Below, piece after piece: positions 26,500 to 35,145 of a DNA stretch of 54,129 nucleotides. Under the pieces are notes generated by a model. That model was not told the origin of the DNA and searched no databases. It saw only the letters and a list, made by a program, of their open reading frames with translations. The position numbers and the translations under genes were made by a program. The stretch covers positions 1-54,129 of the forward strand of contig CACWHX010000006.1 of the NCBI GenBank assembly GCA_902760845.1. The letters run 5' to 3'. Source of the DNA: Oscillospiraceae bacterium. Its GTDB lineage: Bacteria; Bacillota; Clostridia; Oscillospirales; Oscillospiraceae. How positions within the stretch are numbered: the first letter of the stretch is position 1; each line of letters opens with the position of its first letter.

Positions 26500-28796
26500 C
26501 AGCTCTGCCTCCTGACGACGTTCATGCGATGGCTGTACGCGCTGTGGACGCGATAGACCGCGTCGCCCTCCCGGGTGAATTTCACCCAGAACGTGGTGTT
26601 GCCGATGCGCTTGCGGGCGATGGTCAGGCCGCTTTCGCCGTCGAAGATCGCCTCGCCCGTCTCGCGCATGTCCTGCAGCACGGCGGCGACGTCCTCGGTG
26701 AGGATCATGCGCGCGTCCATCATCCGCCGTGCGTCGTCGGTGTAAAGCACCTCGAAATCCAGTTTCATTTCCGTCTGCTCCTCCTGCCAGAGCTCGCGCA
26801 GCAGCGCACGCTTGAGCGCCCTGCGATTGTCCCGCTTCTGACTGATGTCCGGCGCTTCGTCCGCGGCGGCACCGTAGATCAGCTCCAGAATGTGCCGGCT
26901 CTCGCGCCCCGCGCGGGCAAAGCGGTCGCGGCAGGCCATGCAATAGGTGAGATACGGCGCGTCGGAGCGCGCGAGACAGCTCTGCGTCATCTCCGCCGCG
27001 ACCTCCCGGTTGGCGTAGGCGGCGAGACCGCCGTAGCCGCAGCAGGGAGAGCGGTCGCCGGAATATTCCGTCTCCTCGATCCGACAGCCAAGCCGCGCGG
27101 CGAGCATGCGGATGGCGGCCTGTGTCGCGGCGTCGCCGCGCGCGCCGCAGGCGTCGTGCAGAGCGAGCGGGCGCTCCGGCGCATGCGTGCCCTCCGGCAG
27201 GCCAATCTCGCACAGGAGACTCCAGACGCCGACGACGTCCGCGCCGGGATGCGCGGCGAGCGCCTTTGCGCAGGTGGGGCACCCGGCGATTATGATCGGG
27301 TCGCCGAGCCGCGCAAGCGACCGGTCGAGCAATGCCCGCGTCTGGTCATACAGCGCGTCCCGCCCCGCCCAGTCGGCAATCACGCCGCAGCAGCCGAGAA
27401 TCAACCCCACGCCGCCAGACAGCCGGGTGCAGAGATCCAGATAGGCGGCCCGAACGGTCCCCGGCGCGACGGCCGCCGCCTGGCAGCCGGGGAAAAACAC
27501 ATACCGGCACGTCTCAAAGCCGGGCTGCGGCCGGCAGAGAAACGCCTCGTTGTTGGAAAAGAGCATGTCCAGCAGCGCGAACTCGTGCGGCGCGAGCGGC
27601 ATTTTATCCGTCGCCACCATGTTTTTTCGCGCAAGCTGGCAGATCTCCGCCATGTCATAGCCGTTGGGACAGGTGACCGTGCACTGCCCGCAGAGCGCGC
27701 AGGCGTTGATGGGCTTGTTCATCATGTGGTCGCCCATGATGATGCCGACATTGTTGTAGATTTCCCGCGTGAGGACGCGGGGGGACTTCCGATAGTGCCG
27801 CAGGTAGGCGCAGCCCCGGATGCATTCGTCGCATTCACACTGGATGCACCGCTTCGCTTCGGAACTGGCGCCGTCCCGGTCGTACGCGCCGTCGCAGGGC
27901 ACGCGCGCAGTGCGCGTAATGTCGTCGGTGTTCGTATAAAGATGGGTCTCCACGGCGCCCTCCGCGCCGCGCGCGCCGGCGGGATCGAGCCCCTGCGCCA
28001 GACGATCGACCGTGCGCGCGGCGCGCTTGGCGGCAAACGCCGCGTCGAGCACGCCGCCGTCCAGCCCGGCAACGACGCCGTGCGCCGGATCATACAGCAG
28101 CGCGGGGTCCGCTTCGCCGTCGGGCCAGAGCGTTCGATAGCAGGCGGGAGAGAGGCAGACCAGGTCATATGCCGCCCGCTGCGCGTCGAGCTGCGCGCGG
28201 TCCAGCGCGCTTTGGAACACGAACCGGATGTCCATCTCCAGAAGCAGCCGCAGGTCGATCTCCCGCAGATCGGCCGGCACGCCGTCGGCCGCCGCGTTGA
28301 GAAACGCCGCCGCGTCCGCCTCCGCGCAGAACACCGTGAGCGGATAGGCCTTCTTGTGCAGCTCGCCCGCGAGGAAGAGCGCGAACCGGCCGGAGCCGAA
28401 GAGCGCGACGGTCTTTTTCTTCTTCATGCGCAGCATCGTGCCGCGCCGCCGCGCGCCGAAGCGCGTCACCGCGCGCTCGATATCGCGGATGGAGACGCTG
28501 TCGCCCAGCTCGCCCAGCTTGCACGCGGCCTCGCATGGCGCGCCGCAGCCCGCGGAGAGGATGCCCGGAAATGGCGCGATTCTGTCATACAGCTTTCGCG
28601 CGCCGTCCAGATCGCCCCCGGCGACCGCCCGCAGCAGCGCCTTGACATCCAGCTTCAGCGGACAGGCCGCGATGCAGTAGGCCGGCTGCCCGTGCACGCA
28701 GCGGCTTTCCCGCTGCACGAGCTGCTCCTCCGTGAGCATCTTGATCTGCCGGTAAACGTGGGTTGAGCCGCGTTCTTCGATCTGCATGGCGTTCAC
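26499..28796 (-). CDS. Multi-cluster Fe-S electron-transfer protein with degenerate flavoprotein core
   Basis: A 765-residue mosaic. Residues ~30-115 are a dihydropyrimidine-dehydrogenase/GltD-type 4Fe-4S domain (CVHGQPAYCIAACP, CGAPCEAAC). Next comes a Rossmann-like start VALFGSGRFALFLAGEL, whose third Gly is missing and whose region is far shorter than a full FAD/NAD module. CIQCECDECIRGC and CALCGQCTVTCPNG follow. Then come two CCG domains as in heterodisulfide reductase subunit B (LGCCGVIADW, SPCCGYGGLA). The C-terminal ~80 residues are unassigned. It likely carries electrons from the aldehyde oxidoreductase. Classical NAD(P)H oxidation looks doubtful. Confidence 0.82.
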   Translation of the reverse strand: MNAMQIEERGSTHVYRQIKMLTEEQLVQRESRCVHGQPAYCIAACPLKLDVKALLRAVAGGDLDGARKLYDRIAPFPGILSAGCGAPCEAACKLGELGDSVSIRDIERAVTRFGARRRGTMLRMKKKKTVALFGSGRFALFLAGELHKKAYPLTVFCAEADAAAFLNAAADGVPADLREIDLRLLLEMDIRFVFQSALDRAQLDAQRAAYDLVCLSPACYRTLWPDGEADPALLYDPAHGVVAGLDGGVLDAAFAAKRAARTVDRLAQGLDPAGARGAEGAVETHLYTNTDDITRTARVPCDGAYDRDGASSEAKRCIQCECDECIRGCAYLRHYRKSPRVLTREIYNNVGIIMGDHMMNKPINACALCGQCTVTCPNGYDMAEICQLARKNMVATDKMPLAPHEFALLDMLFSNNEAFLCRPQPGFETCRYVFFPGCQAAAVAPGTVRAAYLDLCTRLSGGVGLILGCCGVIADWAGRDALYDQTRALLDRSLARLGDPIIIAGCPTCAKALAAHPGADVVGVWSLLCEIGLPEGTHAPERPLALHDACGARGDAATQAAIRMLAARLGCRIEETEYSGDRSPCCGYGGLAAYANREVAAEMTQSCLARSDAPYLTYCMACRDRFARAGRESRHILELIYGAAADEAPDISQKRDNRRALKRALLRELWQEEQTEMKLDFEVLYTDDARRMMDARMILTEDVAAVLQDMRETGEAIFDGESGLTIARKRIGNTTFWVKFTREGDAVYRVHSAYSHRMNVVRRQS

Positions 28797-28817
28797 CTCC
28801 GGTGTCTCCGGATTTGC

Positions 28818-28851
28818 AATAGAGAGGCGGATTCCCCGCCTCTCTATTGTA
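28818..28851. repeat. Strong hairpin between the oxidoreductase and Fe-S protein genes
   Basis: Perfect 14-bp inverted repeat (28818-28831 with 28838-28851). No T-run follows on the minus strand. In the 87-bp gap of the operon it may protect the upstream mRNA end or lower read-through, so that the oxidoreductase is made in excess. Confidence 0.6.
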
Positions 28852-28883
28852 GCACAGTTTCTTGGGAAACCGCTGAAAAAACT

Positions 28884-31637
28884 TTATTTCAGCGCTTTCA
28901 GCGCCTCGAGGACGACCTCGGGCTTTGCCGGGACGCGCATGATGCGCGCGCCGGTGGCGTTGTAGATGGCGTTGAGGATGGCCGGGTGCGGCGCGTCCAG
29001 CGGCGCCTCGCCGCAGCCGGCGGCGCCGTAGGGGCCCTCCGGGCGGTAGGTCTCGACGTAGTGCAGCTCGATATCGTCCGGGACATCGTTGGGATACGGG
29101 ATGCCGCACCGCACGAGATTTGTGTGCTTTGACAGATCCTCAAAGTCCTCCGTAAGCGCAAGACCGATCCCCTGCACGAGCCCGCCGTAGAAATTGCCGT
29201 CCACGAGGAGCTTGTTCATGATCGTGCCGACGTCGGCCACGGTGGTGAATTTCTCCACCTTGACCTCGCCGGTCTGGGTGTCCACGCGGACCTCGGGCAG
29301 GAAGATGGTGTACATATAGACCGAGAACGGCTCGCCCTGCGAGGTGGCCTGATCGACCGGATGCTCCGCGCAGTAGGTGGCGACCCACTGCCCCTGGACC
29401 TTGGTCTCGATGCCCTCGGCCTTCATCTCGTCATAGGTGCGGTAGCTGCCGTCCTCCCTGCGCATGGCGGCGAGCAGGTTCTCCGCGGCGAGCCGGCAGG
29501 CGTTGCCGGTCATGACCTGCGAGCGGGAGCCGCCCGCGGGGCCGGAGTTGGGCGTGATCTTGGTGTCGTTCATCACGAGCCGGATCTGCTCGGGCTTGAT
29601 GCCGGCCTGCCGCAGCGTCTCGTGCGCGGAGACGAGAACGCCCATATCCGCGCCCTGACCGTGATCCTCCCAGGAGGCGTACATGGTCACGGTGCCGTCG
29701 GGGTTGAGCTCGGCGTAAGCCTGCGAGGAGTCCACGCCGTCGAGCCCGGAGCCGTACACGCCGGTCGCCACGCCGATGCCATACCGATACCGGCCGTCGG
29801 AGGCGGCGTTCTTCTCGGCCACGCGCTTCTTGCCCGCCTCATACAGCGGCCGCGCCTGCCGGTACATTTCCTCCAGGCAATACACGTCGGGCTTATAGCC
29901 GGTGGGCGTGGTGGAGCCCTCCGACTCCTTGTAGCAGTTCTGCTCGCGGATATCGAACGGGTCCATGCCCATTTTGGCCGCCAGCACGTCGATGGCGATC
30001 TCCGAGCCCATGAAGGACTGCGGCGAGCCGTACGCGCGGAACGCGGAGCCCCATGCGTGGTTGGTAAAGACCGTGGTGCTCTTGTTGCGGATCGTGGGGA
30101 TGTGATAGCCCGCGCCGACGAACTGGCTGAGGCGATGCGTGAGCAGGTCGCCAAACTCCGAGTACGGGCCGTGATCGACATAGTTGTCGCCCCAGAGACC
30201 GAGCAGCTTGCCGTTTTCATCCGCGGCGAGCTTGATGTGCATGAAGGCGGGCGAGCGCTTGCCGGTGTAGGTGATGTTCTGATACTGGTTGAACACCAGC
30301 GAGACCGGGCGCTGGCAGAGCTTGGCCGCCACGCCGAGAATGGCCTCGTTCGTGGGGGAGAACTTGTAGCCGAACGTGCCGCCGGCGTGGTTCTGCACCA
30401 GACGCAGCTTCTCCATCGGCACGCCGATGCCATCGGCGATCATGGGCATGTGCAGGTGAAGCCCGATGGACTTGGAGTGCACGGTGAGCATCCCGTCCTC
30501 GTCGATGTAGGCATAGCCGCAGTCCGGCTCCAGATGCAGGTGGGGCTGCCGGGAGCAGTAGCTCTCGATCTCGACGACGTTGGGCGCGCTGTCAAAATCA
30601 AAGTCCGGCCCCTTGATGCAGTTGGTCTCATAGAATGCGTTGGGGATGCCGGGATGGATCTCGATGGCGTCCTCCGCGATGGCGTCCATGGCGTTCATGT
30701 AGGCGGGCAGCTCCTCGATCTCCACCTTCACCGCGTCGGCCGCGGCGCGGGCGTGGGCCTCGGTGTCGGCCGCGACGATGGCAATCGCGTCACCGAACTG
30801 GAAGATCTTGTCGTCGCAGAGAACGGGGCGCTCCCACCCGTCGGTCTTGTTGTTCAGCGGCAGCATGACAAGGCCGTTGATGCGGTTCCTGCCGCCGGCG
30901 GCGACGATGTCCTTCGCCGTGATGACCTTGAACACGCCCGGCATTTTTTCAGCCTCGGAGGTGTCCACGCTCAGGATGTTCGCGTGCGAGACCTTGGCCT
31001 GCGTCAGCGCCAGGCGCAGCGTGTTTTCGGGCATTTTCAGCGCGTCGTCCGCGCCGAAATCCCAGGTGCCGGTCACCTTCTGCGCCGCGGAGGGGCGGAT
31101 GTATTTCGTGCCCTTGATGCTGTCGCCCGTGGGTTTGAAGACGAGGTCCTCCTTTGACAGCTCGCCGCGCAGCACGGCGGCTGCGTCCATGACGGCGTCG
31201 ATCAGCGGCTTGTAGCCGGTGCAGCGGCAGAGATTGCGGGTCTTGTTGAACCAGTCGCGGACCTCCTCGCGCGTGGGGCTGGGGTTCTGATCCAGCAGCG
31301 CCTTGGCGCTGACGATAAAGCCCGGCGTGCAGAAGCCGCACTGCGCGCCGCCGTGCGCCATCCAGGCGACCTGCAGCGGATGCATGTCGCTGAGCGTGCC
31401 GATGCCCTCGATGGTGGTGATCTCCGCGTAGTCGGGGACCCGGCTCATTTTCACGATGCAGGATTTGGTGACCTTTCCGTTCATGATGACGTTGCAGGCG
31501 CCGCAATGCCCCTCGCCGCAGCCGATCTTGCAGCCGGTGAGCAACAGGTGCTCGCGCAGTACGGTCGCCAGCGTCTCGTCCTGTTCCATCACCAGATTGC
31601 GGGTGACGCCGTTGATGACAAGTGTTTTTCTGACCAT
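28884..31637 (-). CDS. Molybdopterin-dependent aldehyde oxidoreductase (Mop type)
   Basis: A 917-residue xanthine-oxidase-family enzyme with both [2Fe-2S] domains fused to the molybdenum domain and no FAD domain, as in Desulfovibrio gigas Mop (~907 residues). The plant-type cluster is GCGEGHCGACN and the second is CGFCTPG with CRCTGY. Molybdenum-site segments include GGTFGYKF, FRAYGSPQ and the catalytic Glu in GCGEAPLDAPHP. It heads the minus operon and diverges from the NTP-transferase gene. Maturation genes (cysteine desulfurase, XdhC-like) lie nearby. It probably oxidises aldehydes or a related substrate to the acid; the true substrate is unknown. Confidence 0.92.
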   Translation of the reverse strand: MVRKTLVINGVTRNLVMEQDETLATVLREHLLLTGCKIGCGEGHCGACNVIMNGKVTKSCIVKMSRVPDYAEITTIEGIGTLSDMHPLQVAWMAHGGAQCGFCTPGFIVSAKALLDQNPSPTREEVRDWFNKTRNLCRCTGYKPLIDAVMDAAAVLRGELSKEDLVFKPTGDSIKGTKYIRPSAAQKVTGTWDFGADDALKMPENTLRLALTQAKVSHANILSVDTSEAEKMPGVFKVITAKDIVAAGGRNRINGLVMLPLNNKTDGWERPVLCDDKIFQFGDAIAIVAADTEAHARAAADAVKVEIEELPAYMNAMDAIAEDAIEIHPGIPNAFYETNCIKGPDFDFDSAPNVVEIESYCSRQPHLHLEPDCGYAYIDEDGMLTVHSKSIGLHLHMPMIADGIGVPMEKLRLVQNHAGGTFGYKFSPTNEAILGVAAKLCQRPVSLVFNQYQNITYTGKRSPAFMHIKLAADENGKLLGLWGDNYVDHGPYSEFGDLLTHRLSQFVGAGYHIPTIRNKSTTVFTNHAWGSAFRAYGSPQSFMGSEIAIDVLAAKMGMDPFDIREQNCYKESEGSTTPTGYKPDVYCLEEMYRQARPLYEAGKKRVAEKNAASDGRYRYGIGVATGVYGSGLDGVDSSQAYAELNPDGTVTMYASWEDHGQGADMGVLVSAHETLRQAGIKPEQIRLVMNDTKITPNSGPAGGSRSQVMTGNACRLAAENLLAAMRREDGSYRTYDEMKAEGIETKVQGQWVATYCAEHPVDQATSQGEPFSVYMYTIFLPEVRVDTQTGEVKVEKFTTVADVGTIMNKLLVDGNFYGGLVQGIGLALTEDFEDLSKHTNLVRCGIPYPNDVPDDIELHYVETYRPEGPYGAAGCGEAPLDAPHPAILNAIYNATGARIMRVPAKPEVVLEALKALK

Positions 31638-31884
31638 TCCGATTCCTCCTCTTTTCGGCGGTAAGCGCGCCGGATTTTCCTGTGGATATCCTTATTTTTA
31701 TATTAAAGCCCCTCTCCCGGCGGCATCAACTTACAACAAAAAGCAATTCGCAGAAAGTGCGGATTGCTTTTTGTGCAGCTTGTGCAAACAACACCAGCTG
31801 CGCGGCGGCTCAATTTACAATCGGGAAAAAATTCGATATACTGTTCTCGACGGAGCAGCATTGCGGAGAAGGGAGGAGACCCAT
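31638..31884. promoter_or_regulatory. Divergent promoter region with a large palindrome
   Basis: This region separates the minus-strand oxidoreductase operon from the plus-strand NTP-transferase gene. A rightward promoter is clear: TTTACA (31814-31819), 17 bases, TATACT (31837-31842). A leftward promoter is tentative: TTGATG, 18 bases, TAATAT, reading on the minus strand between about 31734 and 31705. A 16-bp inverted repeat with one G-T mismatch (31737-31752 with 31758-31773) sits between them. It starts CAAAAAGCAATTCGCA and could be a shared operator or a bidirectional terminator. Confidence 0.7.
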
Positions 31885-32808
31885 ATGCAAACGGGCGCAT
31901 TGATTGTGGCGGCGGGCATGTCGTCGCGCATGGGAGAGTTCAAGCCCATGCTGAATATTGGAGAAATATCCATCGCCCAGCGCGTCGTGGCGACGTTTCA
32001 GCAGGCGGGCGTGGAGAAGATCGTCATGGTCACGGGACACAATGCGATGGAGCTGGAGCGCCATCTGGCGAGAAGCGGCGTGATTTTTCTGCGCAATGAA
32101 AAATACCGCACGACGCAGATGTTTGATTCGGCGTGCATCGGACTGGCCTATCTGCGGGACAAGTGCGGCCGCGTGCTCTTCACGCCGGTGGATATCCCGC
32201 TCTTCACGGCGGACACCGTGCGCGCGCTGCTCGCGTCGGACGCGCCGCTCGCCTGTCCCGTGTGCAACGGGAAGTCGGGGCATCCGGTCCTGATTTCGGC
32301 CGCGCTGATCGACCCAATCCTGCGCGACTCCGGTGAAAACGGGCTGCAGGGCGCGCTTGCGCGCTGCGGCGCGGAGCTGACGCCCGTTCCGGTGCCGGAC
32401 GGAGGCATTTTGCACGACGTTGATACGCCGGAGGACTATCACGCGCTTCTGAAATATCACAACGAGCAGTTTGTCCGGCCCGTAGTCAGCGTGGCGCTGG
32501 CGAAGGAAAAGCCGTTTTTTGACCACCAGACCGCGATGCTCCTCACGCTTGTGGAGGAGACGCACTCCGTGCGCGCGGCCTGCCAGCGGATGCAGATGTC
32601 CTACTCCACAGGATGGAACACAATCCGGACGCTGGAGACGCAGACAAACCGTGGCCTCGTGGAGCGGAGCCAGGGCGGCGCCGGCGGCGGAAAAAGCCGG
32701 CTCACGCCGGAGGGAAAGCGCCTGCTGCAGCGGTACACGGAGTTTGCCGCCGCCGTGCGGGAAAACGCCGCGGCGCTGTATGCGCAGTATTTTTCCGATC
32801 TGTTCTGA
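31885..32808 (+). CDS. MobA-like NTP transferase fused to a ModE/LysR-like HTH domain
   Basis: A 307-residue two-domain protein. Residues 1-~195 are a MobA/MocA-type nucleotidyltransferase (IVAAGMSSRMGEFKPML, FTPVDIPLF with the metal-binding Asp, GKSGHPVLI). Residues ~215-307 are a winged helix of the ModE/LysR N-terminal kind (SVRAACQRMQMSYSTGWNTI). Such transferases attach CMP or GMP to molybdopterin, fitting a Mop-type enzyme that uses the cytosine dinucleotide form. The HTH may let it sense and regulate. GGGAGGAG precedes the ATG. From memory it resembles the DVU_1551-type NTP transferase. Confidence 0.88.
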   Translation: MQTGALIVAAGMSSRMGEFKPMLNIGEISIAQRVVATFQQAGVEKIVMVTGHNAMELERHLARSGVIFLRNEKYRTTQMFDSACIGLAYLRDKCGRVLFTPVDIPLFTADTVRALLASDAPLACPVCNGKSGHPVLISAALIDPILRDSGENGLQGALARCGAELTPVPVPDGGILHDVDTPEDYHALLKYHNEQFVRPVVSVALAKEKPFFDHQTAMLLTLVEETHSVRAACQRMQMSYSTGWNTIRTLETQTNRGLVERSQGGAGGGKSRLTPEGKRLLQRYTEFAAAVRENAAALYAQYFSDLF

Positions 32809-32810
32809 CT

Positions 32811-32851
32811 AAGCGCCGGTCCCTCCCGCGCAGCGGGAGGGACCGGCGCTT
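32811..32851. repeat. Perfect 19-bp hairpin after the NTP-transferase gene
   Basis: Arms at 32811-32829 and 32833-32851 with a 3-base loop. There is no T-run, so it is a very stable mRNA end structure rather than a classical terminator. A true terminator follows. Confidence 0.75.
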
Positions 32852-32867
32852 GAGCCTGTCGAAACTT

Positions 32868-32899
32868 GACCGCCGTGTATGGAAAACGGCGGTCTTTTT
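32868..32899 (+). terminator. Intrinsic terminator after the NTP-transferase gene
   Basis: GACCGCCGT (32868-32876) pairs with ACGGCGGTC (32886-32894), followed by five T. Confidence 0.88.
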
Positions 32900-32916
32900 C
32901 ATCATGCGACAGGCCG

Positions 32917-32936
32917 ACTTGTATTTCGATACAAGT
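32917..32936. promoter_or_regulatory. Palindrome upstream of the molybdenum cofactor operon promoter
   Basis: ACTTGTAT-ttcg-ATACAAGT, a perfect 8-bp inverted repeat whose right arm touches the -35 box at 32936. It is a good candidate for an operator. Confidence 0.6.
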
Positions 32937-32964
32937 TGTACCGGGAAGCGAATTGCACTATAAT
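32936..32964 (+). promoter_or_regulatory. Promoter of the molybdenum cofactor / molybdate operon
   Basis: TTGTAC (32936-32941), 17 bases, TATAAT (32959-32964). Three direct copies of GAATTGCA (32950, 32967, 32976) overlap the spacer and the start region. Confidence 0.85.
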
Positions 32965-33055
32965 ATGAATTGCATGAATTGCAAAGACAAATAGATTGTT
33001 GAAATTTGCCAAAGCTCCGCCCTGCCGGCGGGAGTCGGGAGGACCGGTGAGACAG

Positions 33056-34117
33056 ATGCGAACGATTTATCTGATTCGGCACGGCCGGCCGGACGTGCCG
33101 CTCCAGGCGCGGCTGTGCATCGGCCGCACGGACCTTCCGCTGGGGGCGCCGGGCCGGATGCAGGCGTGCCTGCTCGCGCAGGAGCTGGACGGCCGCGCCG
33201 TCACGGCCGTGTTTTCCAGCCCGCTTCGGCGCACGCGGGAGACGGCCGCGTTTTTGTCGCCGGAGCCGATCGTGAAGAACGGCCTGGAGGAGATCTCCGT
33301 CGGCGATTGGGAGGGGCTGGATTTCTCCGAAATCGCGCGCCGCTGGCCGGCGCTTTATGCCGCGCGCGGAAGCGACCCCGCAACGCCGATTCCGAACGCC
33401 GAGGACGCCGCGCATGCGCAGGCGCGGTTTCTCGCGGCGGTGGAGGCGGCGCTGGCGGCGTCGCGGGGCGATATCGCCATCGTGGCGCATATGGCCGTGA
33501 ATCAGGCGCTTTTGTGCCACGCGGCAGGCCGCCCGCCGCATGCGGGCCGGGAATTTCCGTTTCCCCACGGGGCGTACTGCGTCCTGACGTATGACGGGGC
33601 ATATCACATTGCGCGGCCGCCGGCGCTGCCGGAAAAACCGCTCACGCCGCGGCTGGCGGAGCGGCTGCTGGACGCGGCCGATCCGGGGGAGCGCGTCAAG
33701 GCGCACTGCCGCGCGGTCGCGCGGGAGGCGCTGCGCATTGCCGGGGCGCTGCCGCGGCCGCCGGACCGGGAACTTCTGGCTGCCGCCGCGCTGCTGCACG
33801 ACGCGGCGCGCGGGGAGCGGCGCCATGCCGAGACCGGCGCCGCGTGGCTGCGGCTGCTCGGCTATGACGATGCGGCAGCGCTCGTCGCACAGCACCACGA
33901 CTTCACCGGCGGGACGCTGGACGCGGCGGCGCTGCTGTTTCTGGCAGATAAGTGCGTGCAGGAGGATCGGCGCGTTTCGCTGGAGGCGCGCTTTCAGGCG
34001 AGCCGCGCGGCCTGCCGGGACAGCGCAGCGCTGCGGGCGCACGAGGCGCGCCGGCGCACGGCGCTCGCATTAAAAGAACAGGTCAATTCCATCTGCGGAG
34101 GGGAAGTGGTTCTATGA
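33056..34117 (+). CDS. Histidine phosphatase - HD domain fusion protein
   Basis: A 353-residue fusion. Residues 1-~195 are a phosphoglycerate-mutase-type histidine phosphatase (LIRHGRPD with the catalytic His, and a later VAHMAVNQAL). Residues ~215-350 are an HD metal-dependent phosphohydrolase domain (LLHDAARGE, AQHHDF). The pair suggests hydrolysis of a phosphorylated or nucleotide intermediate. It is the first gene of the molybdenum cofactor operon, so a role in cofactor precursor handling is plausible but unproven. The start could also be the GTG at 33047. The stop overlaps the next start by 4 bp. Confidence 0.82.
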   Translation: MRTIYLIRHGRPDVPLQARLCIGRTDLPLGAPGRMQACLLAQELDGRAVTAVFSSPLRRTRETAAFLSPEPIVKNGLEEISVGDWEGLDFSEIARRWPALYAARGSDPATPIPNAEDAAHAQARFLAAVEAALAASRGDIAIVAHMAVNQALLCHAAGRPPHAGREFPFPHGAYCVLTYDGAYHIARPPALPEKPLTPRLAERLLDAADPGERVKAHCRAVAREALRIAGALPRPPDRELLAAAALLHDAARGERRHAETGAAWLRLLGYDDAAALVAQHHDFTGGTLDAAALLFLADKCVQEDRRVSLEARFQASRAACRDSAALRAHEARRRTALALKEQVNSICGGEVVL

Positions 34118-35139
34118 AGGAGATCCGTACTGAGGACGCCGTCGGCCATGTGCTGTGTCACGACATGACGCAGATCATCCGCGGCGTGACGAAGGACGCG
34201 CGCTTTCGCAAGGGGCATGTGGTGACCGAAGCGGACATCCCCGTGCTCCTGAGCATGGGGAAGGAAACCCTGTTTGTCTGGGAAACGGCGCCGGGAATGC
34301 TGCACGAGGACGCGGCGGCGGAGCGGCTGCGCGCGCTGTGTCAGGGCGCGAACATGCACGCGACGCCGCCCAGGGAGGGGAAGATCGAGCTGGTTGCCGA
34401 CTGTGACGGCCTGCTGTGCGTTGATGCGGAGCGGCTGGAGGCGGTCAACAGCGTCCCGGAGCTCATGATCGCGACGCGCCACACGCTCACGCCGGTGCAC
34501 GCGGGCGACAAGCTGGCCGGCACGCGCGTGATCCCGCTTGTGATCGAAGAGGAAAAGCTCCGGCGGGCGGAAGCGATCTGCGGCGGCGAGCCGCTGCTGA
34601 ACGTGCTGCCGTACCGGCTGAAAACGGCCGGCGTAATCACCACCGGCAGCGAGGTGGCGAAGGGGCTCATAGAGGATACGTTTACGCCCGTCGTTGTGGA
34701 CAAGCTCGCGCGCTACGGCATTGTCGTGACGCACCGCTGCACGCCGGGGGACGACCGCGAGGCGATCACCCGCACCGCGCTGGAATATCACGCGGCAGGC
34801 GTGGACCTGGTGCTGTGCACCGGCGGCATGAGCGTCGATCCGGACGACCGCACGCCCGGCGCCATCAAGGCCACGGGCTGCGAGATCGTGACCTACGGCG
34901 CGCCGGTGCTGCCGGGGGCGATGTTCCTGCTCGGCTATTTTGACGACGGCACGCCCATCATGGGGCTGCCCGGCTGCGTGATGTACGCCGCGACGACGAT
35001 TTTCGATCTGATGCTGCCGCGCGTTGCGGCAGGCGTGCGCGTGCACGCAGCGGAGCTGAAAAAGCTCGGCCACGGCGGACTGTGTCTCAACTGCGCGGTG
35101 TGCGTCTGGCCGAACTGCGGCTTTGGAAAGGGCGTGTGA
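34114..35139 (+). CDS. MoeA-like molybdopterin-binding protein with Cys-rich tail
   Basis: A 341-residue protein. The central and C-terminal part is a MoaB/Mog-type molybdopterin-binding domain (ITTGSEV, CTPGDDREAI, LVLCTGGMSVDPDD, GLPGCVMY), as in the catalytic half of MoeA. The N terminus differs from standard MoeA. The tail reads GGLCLNCAVCVWPNCGFGKGV, with four cysteines that could bind a metal or pass sulfur. It overlaps the phosphatase-HD gene by 4 bp. It probably inserts molybdate or handles molybdopterin for the oxidoreductase encoded alongside. Confidence 0.82.
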   Translation: MKEIRTEDAVGHVLCHDMTQIIRGVTKDARFRKGHVVTEADIPVLLSMGKETLFVWETAPGMLHEDAAAERLRALCQGANMHATPPREGKIELVADCDGLLCVDAERLEAVNSVPELMIATRHTLTPVHAGDKLAGTRVIPLVIEEEKLRRAEAICGGEPLLNVLPYRLKTAGVITTGSEVAKGLIEDTFTPVVVDKLARYGIVVTHRCTPGDDREAITRTALEYHAAGVDLVLCTGGMSVDPDDRTPGAIKATGCEIVTYGAPVLPGAMFLLGYFDDGTPIMGLPGCVMYAATTIFDLMLPRVAAGVRVHAAELKKLGHGGLCLNCAVCVWPNCGFGKGV

Positions 35140-35145
35140 TCCGCC

